From the NCBI GenBank assembly GCA_017555825.1, contig JAFZFQ010000026.1, positions 1 to 37,791 on the forward strand: a stretch of 37,791 nt of DNA, read 5' to 3'. Numbering within the stretch: position 1 is the first letter of the stretch; each line of letters starts with the position of its first letter. The notes under the pieces were generated by a model. It searched no databases. It was not told where the DNA came from and saw nothing but the letters and a program-made list of their open reading frames with translations. The position numbers and the translations under genes were made by a program. This stretch comes from Bacteroidaceae bacterium. Lineage in GTDB: Bacteria > Bacteroidota > Bacteroidia > Bacteroidales > Barnesiellaceae_A. This document shows, piece by piece, positions 8,334 to 16,118 of the stretch.

Positions 8334-8445
8334 CTTCGCCCTGGCGGGCGGGCTTGTTCCTACAACTTGGCTGTGGTATATAACAACACAGGCTATGCCT
8401 TGTGGGCACAGCCTGCTATGTGTAGCTATGATGCTACGGGGTTGA

Positions 8446-9450
8446 TTATTTCTTCAACTCTTGAGCCAAACGCTCGGTGAGCATGGGGACAATCTTGTTT
8501 ACATCACCCACGATACCAAGGTCTGATACTTGGAAGATGGGGGCAAACTTGTCCTTGTTGATGGCGATGATGAAGTCCGACTCTTCCATACCGGCCAAGT
8601 GTTGGATAGCACCTGAGATACCGAGAGCGAAGTAGAGGTTGGGACGTACGGTCTTACCTGTTTGACCTACTTGACGGTCGTGGGGCATGATACCGGCATC
8701 GACCATGGCGCGTGAAGTAGATACCTCGGCGTCGAGTACGCCGGCGAGCTCTTGGAGCTTGTCGAAGTTCTCTTTGTTGCCTACACCGCGACCACCCGAT
8801 ACGAGAATCTTAGCCTCTGTGATGTCCACTTTGCCTTTGTCCTCTTTTACGGTCTCGATGAGACGTACTTTGAACTTAGACTCGTCCAACTTGGGCTCGA
8901 AGTTGATAACTTCGCCTTGACGAGTGGGGTCGGCCTCTCTCTTTTGCATCACACCGGGGCGTACAGTAGACATTTGGGGGCGATGTGTAGAGTTGACGAT
9001 GGTAGCCATGAGGTTACCACCGAAAGCGGGACGTGTTGACCACAACTCACGATCTTCCGAGATTTCGAGTTTTGTACAGTCGGCTGTAAGACCTGTAGTG
9101 ATGCGAGCAGCCAAGCGGGGACCCAAGTCGCGACCGATGGTAGTAGCGCCGAGCAACAAGATGCTGGGTTTGTACTCTTCGATAACTTGAGTGATAACTT
9201 GTACGTATTGCTCAGTGAGGTAGTCTTTGAGTTGAGCGTGGTCGGCGCAGATAACTTGGTCGGCACCGTGCTCGATGAGAGTTTGGCAGCTATCGGCAAT
9301 TTGATAGCCGGGGAAGAGAGCTACCACCTTCTCGCCAAGGGCATCTGCGAGGTCGCGAGCTTTGCCCAAGAGTTCGAAAGCGACAGGCTGAATAACACCA
9401 TCTCTTTGCTCAACAAAGACATATACGTGTTTGTATGCTGATTTATCCAT
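8446..9450 (-). CDS. etfA: electron transfer flavoprotein, alpha subunit
   Basis: EtfA (334 aa) binds FAD and, with EtfB, passes electrons to or from the acyl-CoA dehydrogenase. The N-terminal domain begins MDKSAYKHVYVFVEQRDG. The C-terminal FAD domain carries SGGRGVG, then VGQTGKTVRPNLYFALGISG, then AINKDKFAPIFQVSDLGIVGD, all typical of the family. It is the last gene of the lysine-to-butyrate operon, 20 bases after etfB. In clostridial butyrate formers the Bcd-EtfAB complex couples crotonyl-CoA reduction by NADH to ferredoxin reduction (electron bifurcation). That role is likely here from context but cannot be proven from sequence alone. The hairpin-rich region follows directly. Confidence 0.95.
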   Translation of the reverse strand: MDKSAYKHVYVFVEQRDGVIQPVAFELLGKARDLADALGEKVVALFPGYQIADSCQTLIEHGADQVICADHAQLKDYLTEQYVQVITQVIEEYKPSILLLGATTIGRDLGPRLAARITTGLTADCTKLEISEDRELWSTRPAFGGNLMATIVNSTHRPQMSTVRPGVMQKREADPTRQGEVINFEPKLDESKFKVRLIETVKEDKGKVDITEAKILVSGGRGVGNKENFDKLQELAGVLDAEVSTSRAMVDAGIMPHDRQVGQTGKTVRPNLYFALGISGAIQHLAGMEESDFIIAINKDKFAPIFQVSDLGIVGDVNKIVPMLTERLAQELKK

Positions 9451-9470
9451 TTCGTTTTAAGTTTTAGGTG

Positions 9471-10253
9471 TTAGATAATAAATTTCTCTTTGAGTTTAGA
9501 AACGATGATACCAACAGCCTCTTCAGCGTCTACCTCAAATACCTCGCCGGCTTGTTTCAAGCCCTTAGCAAAAGACTTTTGTACCTTTGTGGGCGAACCT
9601 TTGAGACCCAATTTAGACTCCTCAACGTCGATAGAGTCGGCTGTCCAGATTTCAACTTCACGGTTGTAGGCATTAACGATACCCGATACCGACATGTAGC
9701 GAGCCTTATTGGCGCTGGCGAGTACGGTGAGCACGCAAGGGGTGTCGGCTTCCAACATTTGGTAGCCTTCTTCTGTCTCTTTCTTAACGATAACGGTGTT
9801 TTCGTTCTTAACGTTGAGATCGACAACATAAGATACTTGAGGCAAGCCCAAGTGCTCGGCCATCTCGGGACCTACTTGTGCAGTGTCGCCGTCGATAGCT
9901 TGACGACCGGCAAATACGATGTCATACTCCATAGTCTTGAGCGCACCTGCCAAGGCGTTTGAAGTAGCCAAAGTATCGGCACCGGCAAAACGACGGTCGG
10001 TGAGGAGAATTGCGCGGTCGGCACCCATAGCGAAGGCCTCACGCAAGATGAGGTCGGCTTGGGGAGGACCCATGGTGATAACTGTAACGTGTGCACCATA
10101 TTGATCTTTGAGACGGAGTGCCATTTCGAGCGCACCCTTGTCATCGGGGTTCATGATGCTGGGAACGCCATCACGAATAAGAGTACCGGTTACGGGATTG
10201 ATTTTAATCTCGGTCGTATCGGGCACTTGCTTTATACATACTACGATTTTCAT
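9471..10253 (-). CDS. etfB: electron transfer flavoprotein, beta subunit
   Basis: EtfB (260 aa) is the partner of EtfA. It opens with MKIVVCIKQVPDTTEIKINP. It has the nucleotide-binding segment FAGRQAIDGDTAQVGPEMAE around residues 120-140, in which DGDTAQVGP is the pattern associated with FAD-binding, bifurcation-type Etf proteins rather than AMP-only mitochondrial ones. It lies 17 bases after the acyl-CoA dehydrogenase gene, so the bcd-etfB-etfA order of butyrate producers is kept. Function: electron transfer between NADH, ferredoxin and butyryl-CoA dehydrogenase in the cytoplasm. Confidence 0.95.
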   Translation of the reverse strand: MKIVVCIKQVPDTTEIKINPVTGTLIRDGVPSIMNPDDKGALEMALRLKDQYGAHVTVITMGPPQADLILREAFAMGADRAILLTDRRFAGADTLATSNALAGALKTMEYDIVFAGRQAIDGDTAQVGPEMAEHLGLPQVSYVVDLNVKNENTVIVKKETEEGYQMLEADTPCVLTVLASANKARYMSVSGIVNAYNREVEIWTADSIDVEESKLGLKGSPTKVQKSFAKGLKQAGEVFEVDAEEAVGIIVSKLKEKFII

Positions 10254-10270
10254 ATATCTGTTCCTCCCTC

Positions 10271-11410
10271 TTATTTATACAAGTTAGCGGCAATCACCAT
10301 GCGTTGTACCTCTGATGTGCCTTCGTAAATTTCTGTAATCTTAGCATCACGCATCATTCTCTCTACGGGATATTCGCGTGTGTAACCATAACCACCGTGG
10401 AATTGTACAGCCTTGGTAGTTACCTCCATAGCAGTCTCGGCAGCAAACAACTTGGCCATGGCAGCATCGGGTGAGTAGGGCACACCGCTGTCTTTCTTGA
10501 AGGCAGCCGAACGTACCAACAAACGAGCAGCCTCTACCTTAGTCTTGAGGTCGGCCATTTGGAATTGTGTGTTTTGGAATTGGCCGATAGCCTTGCCAAA
10601 TTGCTTACGCTCTTTGGTGTACTTAACAGTCTCGTCCAAAGCGGCTTGAGCGATACCGAGAGCTTGAGCGGCGATACCGATACGACCACCGTCGAGGGTC
10701 TTCATAGCGATGGGGAAACCACCACCGATTTTGCCCAAGAGGTTGCCTTTGGGTATGCGGCAGTTGTTGAAGATAAGCTCGGCAGTAGCTGAGCCACGGA
10801 TACCCATCTTCAACTCTTTCTTACCAATCTCGAAACCGGGAGTACCAGCCTCAACGATGAAAGCCGAGATACCTTTGGTCTTCAACGACTTGTCGGTCAT
10901 TGCGATAACGATATAAACGTGTGCGGGACCTGCGTTGGTGATGAAGATTTTGTTACCATTGAGTACCCACTCCTCGCCATCGAGTACAGCAGTAGTTTGT
11001 TGGCCTGCAGCGTCTGTACCGGCATTGGGCTCAGTAAGACCGAAAGCACCAATCCACTCGCCCGAAGCAAGTTTGGGAAGGTATTTCATCTTTTGCTCTT
11101 CAGTACCGTGTTCCATGATAGGAGCTACACAGAGCGAAGTGTGTGCTGACACTACTACACCGGTAGTAGCACAAGCTCTTGAGAGCTCTTCTACGGCGAT
11201 AGAGTACATGAGGTTGTCGCCACCTGCACCACCATATTGAGTGGGTACGGGAATACCGAAAATGCCCAGCTCGGCCATTTTCTTCACTGTCTCTGCGGGA
11301 AATCTCTCTTGCTCGTCGATTTCGGCAGCAAGGGGTTTTACCTCTTTCTCGGCAAATTCACGAATCATTTGCCTAAACAGTTCTTGTGTTTTTGTTAGAT
11401 TAAAATTCAT
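10271..11410 (-). CDS. bcd: butyryl-CoA dehydrogenase (acyl-CoA dehydrogenase family)
   Basis: This 379-residue flavoprotein reduces crotonyl-CoA to butyryl-CoA, the energy-conserving step of the pathway. Family signatures are FGLTEPNAGTDA, then KMGIRGSATAEL, then AMKTLDGGRIGIAAQALGIAQ, and the C-terminal GYGYTREYPVERMMRD, then ITEIYEGTSEVQR with the catalytic base Glu before GTSE. Length and motifs match short-chain acyl-CoA dehydrogenases. It sits between hbd and etfB in the operon, with gaps of 19 and 17 bases. Context makes butyryl-CoA the clear substrate. Confidence 0.93.
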   Translation of the reverse strand: MNFNLTKTQELFRQMIREFAEKEVKPLAAEIDEQERFPAETVKKMAELGIFGIPVPTQYGGAGGDNLMYSIAVEELSRACATTGVVVSAHTSLCVAPIMEHGTEEQKMKYLPKLASGEWIGAFGLTEPNAGTDAAGQQTTAVLDGEEWVLNGNKIFITNAGPAHVYIVIAMTDKSLKTKGISAFIVEAGTPGFEIGKKELKMGIRGSATAELIFNNCRIPKGNLLGKIGGGFPIAMKTLDGGRIGIAAQALGIAQAALDETVKYTKERKQFGKAIGQFQNTQFQMADLKTKVEAARLLVRSAAFKKDSGVPYSPDAAMAKLFAAETAMEVTTKAVQFHGGYGYTREYPVERMMRDAKITEIYEGTSEVQRMVIAANLYK

Positions 11411-11429
11411 GATCTATTGTGTTATACTA

Positions 11430-12269
11430 TTAGTACTTATAAAATCCTTCTCCTGTTTTTCTACCCAACAAGTTGGCTCTTACCATCTTACGGAGTAGGG
11501 GGTGGGGACGATACTTGTCGTCGCCATACTCTTGGTGCAATACTTCCATGATAGCCAAGCACACATCGAGACCAATCAAGTCGCCCAATGCCAAGGGACC
11601 CATGGGGTGGTTGGCACCGAGTTTCATAGCCTCGTCGATTTCGTCGCGAGTAGCTACACCGTCGGCCAAGATACCGATACCCTCGTTTACGAGAGGGATG
11701 AGGATGCGGTTTACAACGAAACCGGGAGCTTCGTTTACCATTACGGGCACTTTGCCTATAGACTTGGCAAGGTCAGAAATCATTGTGCATACCTCGTCGC
11801 TGGTCTTTTGGCCCTTGATGAGCTCAACCAACTTCATAACAGGTGCAGGGTTGAAGAAGTGCATACCTATTACTTTGTCGGGGCGAGTTGTAGCCGCTGC
11901 AATCTCTGTGATAGAGAGTGAAGATGTATTTGAAGCGAGTACAGCCTCGGGCTTGCATATCTCGTCGAGCATCTTGAAGAGCTCTTTTTTCAACTCCATA
12001 GTCTCAACTGCTGCCTCAATAACGAGGTCGGCGTCGGCACACTTGGCATAGTCGGTAGTAGGAGTGATGTTGGCAAGAGTAGTGTCCATATACTCTTGGC
12101 TCACTTTGCCCTTCTCTACGAGCTTGGCCAATGATTTGCTGATGCGAGCCAATGCCTTTTCGTTGCTGGCCTCGCTACGGCTCTTCATTACTACAGGAAG
12201 ACCTGCTTGTGCAAATGATTGTACGATTCCGGAACCCATTGTACCGGTTCCAATAACGCAAATTTTCAT
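11430..12269 (-). CDS. hbd: 3-hydroxybutyryl-CoA dehydrogenase
   Basis: NAD(P)H-dependent dehydrogenase of 279 residues that interconverts acetoacetyl-CoA and 3-hydroxybutyryl-CoA. The dinucleotide-binding motif is [17 protein letters not shown] at residues 7-23. The catalytic His lies in [15 protein letters not shown], and the C-terminal domain has [16 protein letters not shown], then [18 protein letters not shown]. It is followed by bcd and preceded by crt. In this operon it can reduce acetoacetyl-CoA, formed by the CoA-transferase, toward crotonyl-CoA and so reoxidise NADH made by Kdd. Confidence 0.94.
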   Translation of the reverse strand: MKICVIGTGTMGSGIVQSFAQAGLPVVMKSRSEASNEKALARISKSLAKLVEKGKVSQEYMDTTLANITPTTDYAKCADADLVIEAAVETMELKKELFKMLDEICKPEAVLASNTSSLSITEIAAATTRPDKVIGMHFFNPAPVMKLVELIKGQKTSDEVCTMISDLAKSIGKVPVMVNEAPGFVVNRILIPLVNEGIGILADGVATRDEIDEAMKLGANHPMGPLALGDLIGLDVCLAIMEVLHQEYGDDKYRPHPLLRKMVRANLLGRKTGEGFYKY

Positions 12270-12298
12270 ATTACGGTATGTGTATTAAAAAGGTTAAT

Positions 12299-13078
12299 TT
12301 ATTCGTTTTTGAACTCGGCTGCACGTTTACCCAAGAATGCTGCCATACCCTCTTTTTGGTCGGCTGTGGCAAAGCATTGCGAGAAGTAGCGGTTTTCAAG
12401 CTCTATTGCTTCGTTGGCAGTGAGGTCGTAGTTCTCGTTGATGCACTTCTTGGCCAATTTCACAGCAATGGGTGCGCTGGTGAGTATGCTCTCGGCCATC
12501 TTTATTACAGTGTCCATGAGCTCCTCGGGAGCAACAACCTTGTTTACAAGACCCACGCGCAATGCCTCGTCGGCCATGATGTGATTGCCTGTGTAGATGA
12601 GTTCCTTGGCAATGCCTTGACCTACCAACTTGCTCAAGCGATATGTGCCCGAGAAGCCGGGGATGATACCCAAGTTGACCTCGGGTTGGCCAAAACGAGC
12701 CTTGGCCGAAGCTACGCGAATGTCGCAAGCCATAGCCAACTCGCAACCACCACCCAATGCAAAACCATTGACTGCAGCGATAACGGGTATCTCCAAGTCT
12801 TCGATTTTCTTGAATACCATAGCGCCATAACGACCAAACTCGTAGCCCTCCTCGGCGTTGAGGTTGCTCATTTGAGCAATGTCGGCACCGGCAACAAATG
12901 ACTTACCCTCGCCTGTGATGATGAGCACGCGAGTAGCGCGAGTGTCTACCGAGTCGATAAAGGCGTTAAGCTCGCCAAGTATAGTGCTATTGAGCGCATT
13001 GAGCGTAGCGGGCGAAGAGATGGTGAGTACACCTATCCCTTCGCGGCTATTGTCATATTTCAGAAATTGATACTCCAT
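12299..13078 (-). CDS. crt: crotonase / 3-hydroxybutyryl-CoA dehydratase
   Basis: Enoyl-CoA hydratase family enzyme of 259 residues that converts 3-hydroxybutyryl-CoA to crotonyl-CoA. Signatures include SFVAGADIAQM (oxyanion hole), NGFALGGGCELAMACDIR with the first catalytic Glu, and FGQPEVNLGIIPGFSGTYRL with the second Glu. The end is KRAAEFKNE. It starts six bases after the CoA-transferase B gene. Together with Hbd it links acetoacetyl-CoA to crotonyl-CoA. The lysine route makes crotonyl-CoA separately through Kal, so this enzyme supplies a second entry. Confidence 0.92.
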   Translation of the reverse strand: MEYQFLKYDNSREGIGVLTISSPATLNALNSTILGELNAFIDSVDTRATRVLIITGEGKSFVAGADIAQMSNLNAEEGYEFGRYGAMVFKKIEDLEIPVIAAVNGFALGGGCELAMACDIRVASAKARFGQPEVNLGIIPGFSGTYRLSKLVGQGIAKELIYTGNHIMADEALRVGLVNKVVAPEELMDTVIKMAESILTSAPIAVKLAKKCINENYDLTANEAIELENRYFSQCFATADQKEGMAAFLGKRAAEFKNE

Positions 13079-13084
13079 AGTTGC

Positions 13085-13744
13085 TTATTGTTTCATGGGC
13101 ATGAGCTCGGGTGAAATAATGAGCGTAGCGCCTGTAGCCTCTTGTACTTGCTCTACGGTAAATTCGGGGTGAATTTCGCGCAAAACGATACCTTCGGGGG
13201 TAATATCCATAACACCCATTTCGGTGATAATCATATTTACCTGTCCGGCAGCAGTGAGGGGCAAGTTGCATTTTTTGAGAATCTTGTGGTTGCCCTTGGC
13301 TGTGTGCTCCATAGTGAGGATAACCTTGCGTGCACCTACCAAGAGGTCCATTGCGCCACCCATACCGGGAGTCTTTTTGCCGGGGATATTCCAGTTGGCC
13401 AAGTCGCCTTTTTCGTCTACCTCAAGAGCACCCAAGAATGTAACATCTACGTGACCACCTCTGATGAGGGCAAATGAGTCGCAAGAGCTGCACGACCATG
13501 CACCGGGAATGGCAGTAACGTAGCCACCGCCCGAGTTTACAAAGTCTTTGTTCTCCTCACCATCTTTGGGTGTGGGGCCCATACCGATGAGGCCGTTCTC
13601 CGATTGGAGAATTACCGATACACCTTCGGGAAGGAAATCGGGTATCAAAGTGGGAAGACCGATACCAAGATTTACAACATCACCATCTTTTAATTCGAGA
13701 GCTGCACGGCGTGCAATCACTTCTCTAACTTGATTTTTATCCAT
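13085..13744 (-). CDS. butyryl-CoA:acetoacetate CoA-transferase, subunit B
   Basis: The 219-residue beta subunit of a 3-oxoacid CoA-transferase (AtoA/ScoB/CtfB type). The catalytic Glu lies in the SENGLIGMGP motif near residue 49. Other signatures are DVVNLGIGLPTL, then GGHVDVTFLGALEVDEKGDLANW, and GMGGAMDLLVGARKVI. It would pair with the A subunit encoded at 22345-22995, about 8.6 kb away at the other end of the operon; the two subunit genes are normally adjacent. The reaction moves CoA from butyryl-CoA to acetoacetate and releases butyrate. I recall a similar split arrangement in Porphyromonas gingivalis. Confidence 0.93.
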   Translation of the reverse strand: MDKNQVREVIARRAALELKDGDVVNLGIGLPTLIPDFLPEGVSVILQSENGLIGMGPTPKDGEENKDFVNSGGGYVTAIPGAWSCSSCDSFALIRGGHVDVTFLGALEVDEKGDLANWNIPGKKTPGMGGAMDLLVGARKVILTMEHTAKGNHKILKKCNLPLTAAGQVNMIITEMGVMDITPEGIVLREIHPEFTVEQVQEATGATLIISPELMPMKQ

Positions 13745-13762
13745 AGCGATATTATATGTTTT

Positions 13763-14551
13763 TTATTTTGCGTTTCTGTTTACAAATTCTTGTGCTACAA
13801 ACGATATTACATCGTCGGCGTATGTGTTGGCGCCGAAACCGGCATCGTAACCCAACTCTTTGGCCAACTCGTGCGAGATGCGAGGACCACCGCACACTAC
13901 AATCATCTTGTCGCGAAGACCTTCGGCTTCCATCAACTCGATGAGGTTGGTGAGATTTTGGATGTGTACGTCTTTTTGTGTTACGGTTTGCGATACGAGA
14001 ATAGCGTCGGCATTGAGTTCGATAGCCTTGGCCAAGAACTCTTCGTTGGGTACTTGGCTACCGAGGTTGTATGCTTCAACCATTTCGTAGCGCTCAAGAC
14101 CGTAGTGGCCGGCATAACCCTTCATGTTCATGATGGCGTCGATACCCACAGTGTGAGCGTCGGTACCTGTACTTGCACCCACCACGATGAGCTTGCGACC
14201 GATATTCTCTTTGATGTAATCGTCGCACTCGTGCATATCCATAGTGTTGCTTTCAACTTTGGGCACATAGATGTTTGAGTAATCTACTGTGTGAGTGAGG
14301 TTGCCATAGCAGTTGAAGAATGTAAAACCGGGAGTGAGCTCTTGAGCAAAGGCTACCAACGGATTTTCAAATCCCATTTTCTTCATAAGAAGTTTGGCTG
14401 CCTCTTCGGCCTCAGCACCATTGGGTACGGGGAGGGTAAAGCTTACTTGTACTTTACCATCGTTCATTGTATCGCCATAAGGCTTTACTTTTGTCAAGTC
14501 TAATGTCTGGTCAAAGTCTTTTGCCGACATTGAATATAGTCCACCTGCCAT
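13763..14551 (-). CDS. kamE: lysine 5,6-aminomutase, beta subunit
   Basis: The adenosylcobalamin-binding subunit of lysine 5,6-aminomutase, which moves the terminal amino group of beta-lysine to give 3,5-diaminohexanoate. In 262 residues it has the B12-binding motif DAHTVG with the cobalt-ligand candidate His133. Lys144 lies in the NMKGYAGHYGLERY segment, the position of the PLP-binding Lys in characterised KamE. The Rossmann-like domain continues through DAILVSQTVTQKD and ends with IVVCGGPRIS. It follows kamD by two bases, indicating tight co-translation. The correspondence of His133 and Lys144 to known enzymes makes this assignment strong. Confidence 0.97.
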   Translation of the reverse strand: MAGGLYSMSAKDFDQTLDLTKVKPYGDTMNDGKVQVSFTLPVPNGAEAEEAAKLLMKKMGFENPLVAFAQELTPGFTFFNCYGNLTHTVDYSNIYVPKVESNTMDMHECDDYIKENIGRKLIVVGASTGTDAHTVGIDAIMNMKGYAGHYGLERYEMVEAYNLGSQVPNEEFLAKAIELNADAILVSQTVTQKDVHIQNLTNLIELMEAEGLRDKMIVVCGGPRISHELAKELGYDAGFGANTYADDVISFVAQEFVNRNAK

Positions 14552-14553
14552 GA

Positions 14554-16107
14554 TTATTTCTTTCCTTTCATTATGTTAATAAATGGGTTCATGTAGTGAG
14601 CACCTTGCTCTACTACACCGTCAAGACCTTTACCACCTACGCGGCTTCTCTTGACATCGCCAAAGATACCTTTTTCGAGGGCATTGAAGAGACCCTCTGA
14701 TGTGAGTTGTTCGAGCAATTCGATCGACTTGTCGAGAACTTCTTGAGCTCTTCTTCTCACGATACCACCCTCTTTAAACTCCATTTCGTCGCCGATGCTC
14801 TTCATGTTGTTGAAGATGTACTTGGCATTCTCGATAGAGAGGAAGCGGTCGGACATGAAGGGTGTGTGTATCGCCTCGGTAGGCATACCCAAGAGTTGCA
14901 AGCCTTGGTTGGTCCAGATACCAATCATATTGAAGAGACAGTCTTGCAAGTGACCGCGGAAGATGTTGCCTGTCATGAATTTTGTGGGAGGCATATATTT
15001 GAGAGGAGCGTTGGGGAAAATTTCACGCGCCATTTGTGCTTGTGCAAGCTCATACAAGAAACCGTTTTCGAGCATGGGATCCATCTCAAATGCGTGTCCA
15101 AGACCCATTTGCTCTTCGGGAAGACCAGCCAGCAGAGCGAGTTGCTCGTTGATGAGGTCCGAAGCCAATACGGTGTGTGCAGCCTCAACAGCGTCGGCAG
15201 TGGTGAGGTAGTTGTCCTCGCCAGTGTTGATGATAACACCTGCAAATCCGTTGATAATGCGCGACATATATTGGTCGATGAGTGTACGTTGCATGTTGAT
15301 ATCGCGGAACAAGATACCATAGAGAGCATCGTTCAACATCACGTCGAGACCCTCAAATGCGCCCATGATGGCAATCTCGGGCATACACAAACCTGAGCAG
15401 TAGTTACATACGCGGATGTAGCGACCCAACTCTTCGCCTACGCGGTCCATAGCCTCGCGCATGATCTTGAAGTTGGCTTGTGTAGCGTATGTACCACCGA
15501 AACCTTCGGTAGTTACACCGTAGGGAACGTAGTCGAGAAGGCTTTGACCTGTTGTGCGGATAACGGCAATGATGTCGGCACCTTGACGAGCAGCAGCCTC
15601 GGCTTGTACGGTATCTTCGTAGATATTACCGGTAGCTACAATTACATAGAGGTAGGGTTTGGGACCCTCGCCTATGGTGTTTAAGTAGTTTTCGCGTCTT
15701 TGACGGCGTGCACGTATCTTGGCAATACTCTCGTCAATAACGGGTTGCAATACTTTCTCAATTTCGGCTTGGGGAGCTATCTCTATCTTGGTCAAGTCCA
15801 ATGCGCCAGTGGCTACACGCTCGGCTACTTCTTGAGGTGAAAGGCCTGTATTTACCATAGCGTTGGCGAGATAGAACAATACACCTTCTCCCAATACACC
15901 TTTTTGTTTCAAGTCGTCTACAATAACGTTGGGAAGGGGAACTTGATTTTCATCAACTCCGTCAATACCCATAAGTCTACACAATGTACGCTCTACGGCT
16001 ACTGTTGTTTTAGACTCCACGAACGATTGAACCTCATTGGCAATATCTTTTGCCAATAATTTAGCGCGTTCAACCTTCTTAAAATCTAGTCCTAATTTAC
16101 TTTGCAT
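14554..16107 (-). CDS. kamD: lysine 5,6-aminomutase, alpha subunit
   Basis: The large TIM-barrel subunit of lysine 5,6-aminomutase, with PLP and part of the B12 pocket. From the ATG at 16107 it has 517 residues, starting MQSKLGLDFKKVERAKLLA, which matches the family N-terminus. The frame is open 16 codons further upstream to 16155, but that would overlap kamC, so 16107 is preferred. Visible family segments include YLYVIVATGNIYEDTVQAEA, then RTTGQSLLDYVPYG, and YMPPTKFMTGNIFRGHLQD. It is followed directly by kamE. The subunit acts in the cytoplasm with KamE, and KamB/KamC probably replace damaged cobalamin in the complex. Confidence 0.96.
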   Translation of the reverse strand: MQSKLGLDFKKVERAKLLAKDIANEVQSFVESKTTVAVERTLCRLMGIDGVDENQVPLPNVIVDDLKQKGVLGEGVLFYLANAMVNTGLSPQEVAERVATGALDLTKIEIAPQAEIEKVLQPVIDESIAKIRARRQRRENYLNTIGEGPKPYLYVIVATGNIYEDTVQAEAAARQGADIIAVIRTTGQSLLDYVPYGVTTEGFGGTYATQANFKIMREAMDRVGEELGRYIRVCNYCSGLCMPEIAIMGAFEGLDVMLNDALYGILFRDINMQRTLIDQYMSRIINGFAGVIINTGEDNYLTTADAVEAAHTVLASDLINEQLALLAGLPEEQMGLGHAFEMDPMLENGFLYELAQAQMAREIFPNAPLKYMPPTKFMTGNIFRGHLQDCLFNMIGIWTNQGLQLLGMPTEAIHTPFMSDRFLSIENAKYIFNNMKSIGDEMEFKEGGIVRRRAQEVLDKSIELLEQLTSEGLFNALEKGIFGDVKRSRVGGKGLDGVVEQGAHYMNPFINIMKGKK

Positions 16108-16118
16108 ATTATTGTTTG

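Larger units (their letters stand above)
7830..8445. repeat. hairpin-rich non-coding region
   Basis: This gene-free stretch between glycerate kinase and etfA consists largely of inverted repeats: 7894-7914 with 7981-8001 (imperfect), 7953-7957/7962-7966 with a GTAA loop, 8006-8009/8013-8016, 8016-8020/8034-8038, palindrome 8038-8049, 8108-8112/8116-8120, 8144-8152/8171-8179, 8187-8193/8202-8208, 8219-8225/8247-8253, 8263-8267/8271-8275, 8309-8317/8321-8329, 8389-8394/8410-8415 and 8422-8426/8433-8437. Short frames exist on both strands, but none resembles a protein. It could be a cluster of REP-like repeats, a degraded mobile element or a structured RNA. The part beside etfA may also terminate the long lysine transcript. 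Confidence 0.65.

Noticed and set aside
7886..8445. Several 80-100 codon frames on both strands in the hairpin region
   Set aside because: They are rich in Cys, Arg, Trp and Tyr in a way typical of translated repeats, and they cross several perfect inverted repeats.
12278..12901. 207-codon open frame on the plus strand
   Set aside because: It is antisense to crt, which has all crotonase motifs. No domain pattern is seen in the antisense frame.
14707..15396. Long 229-codon open frame on the plus strand
   Set aside because: It lies wholly opposite kamD, whose protein is clearly recognised. The antisense frame shows no family features and follows from the codon bias of the real gene.
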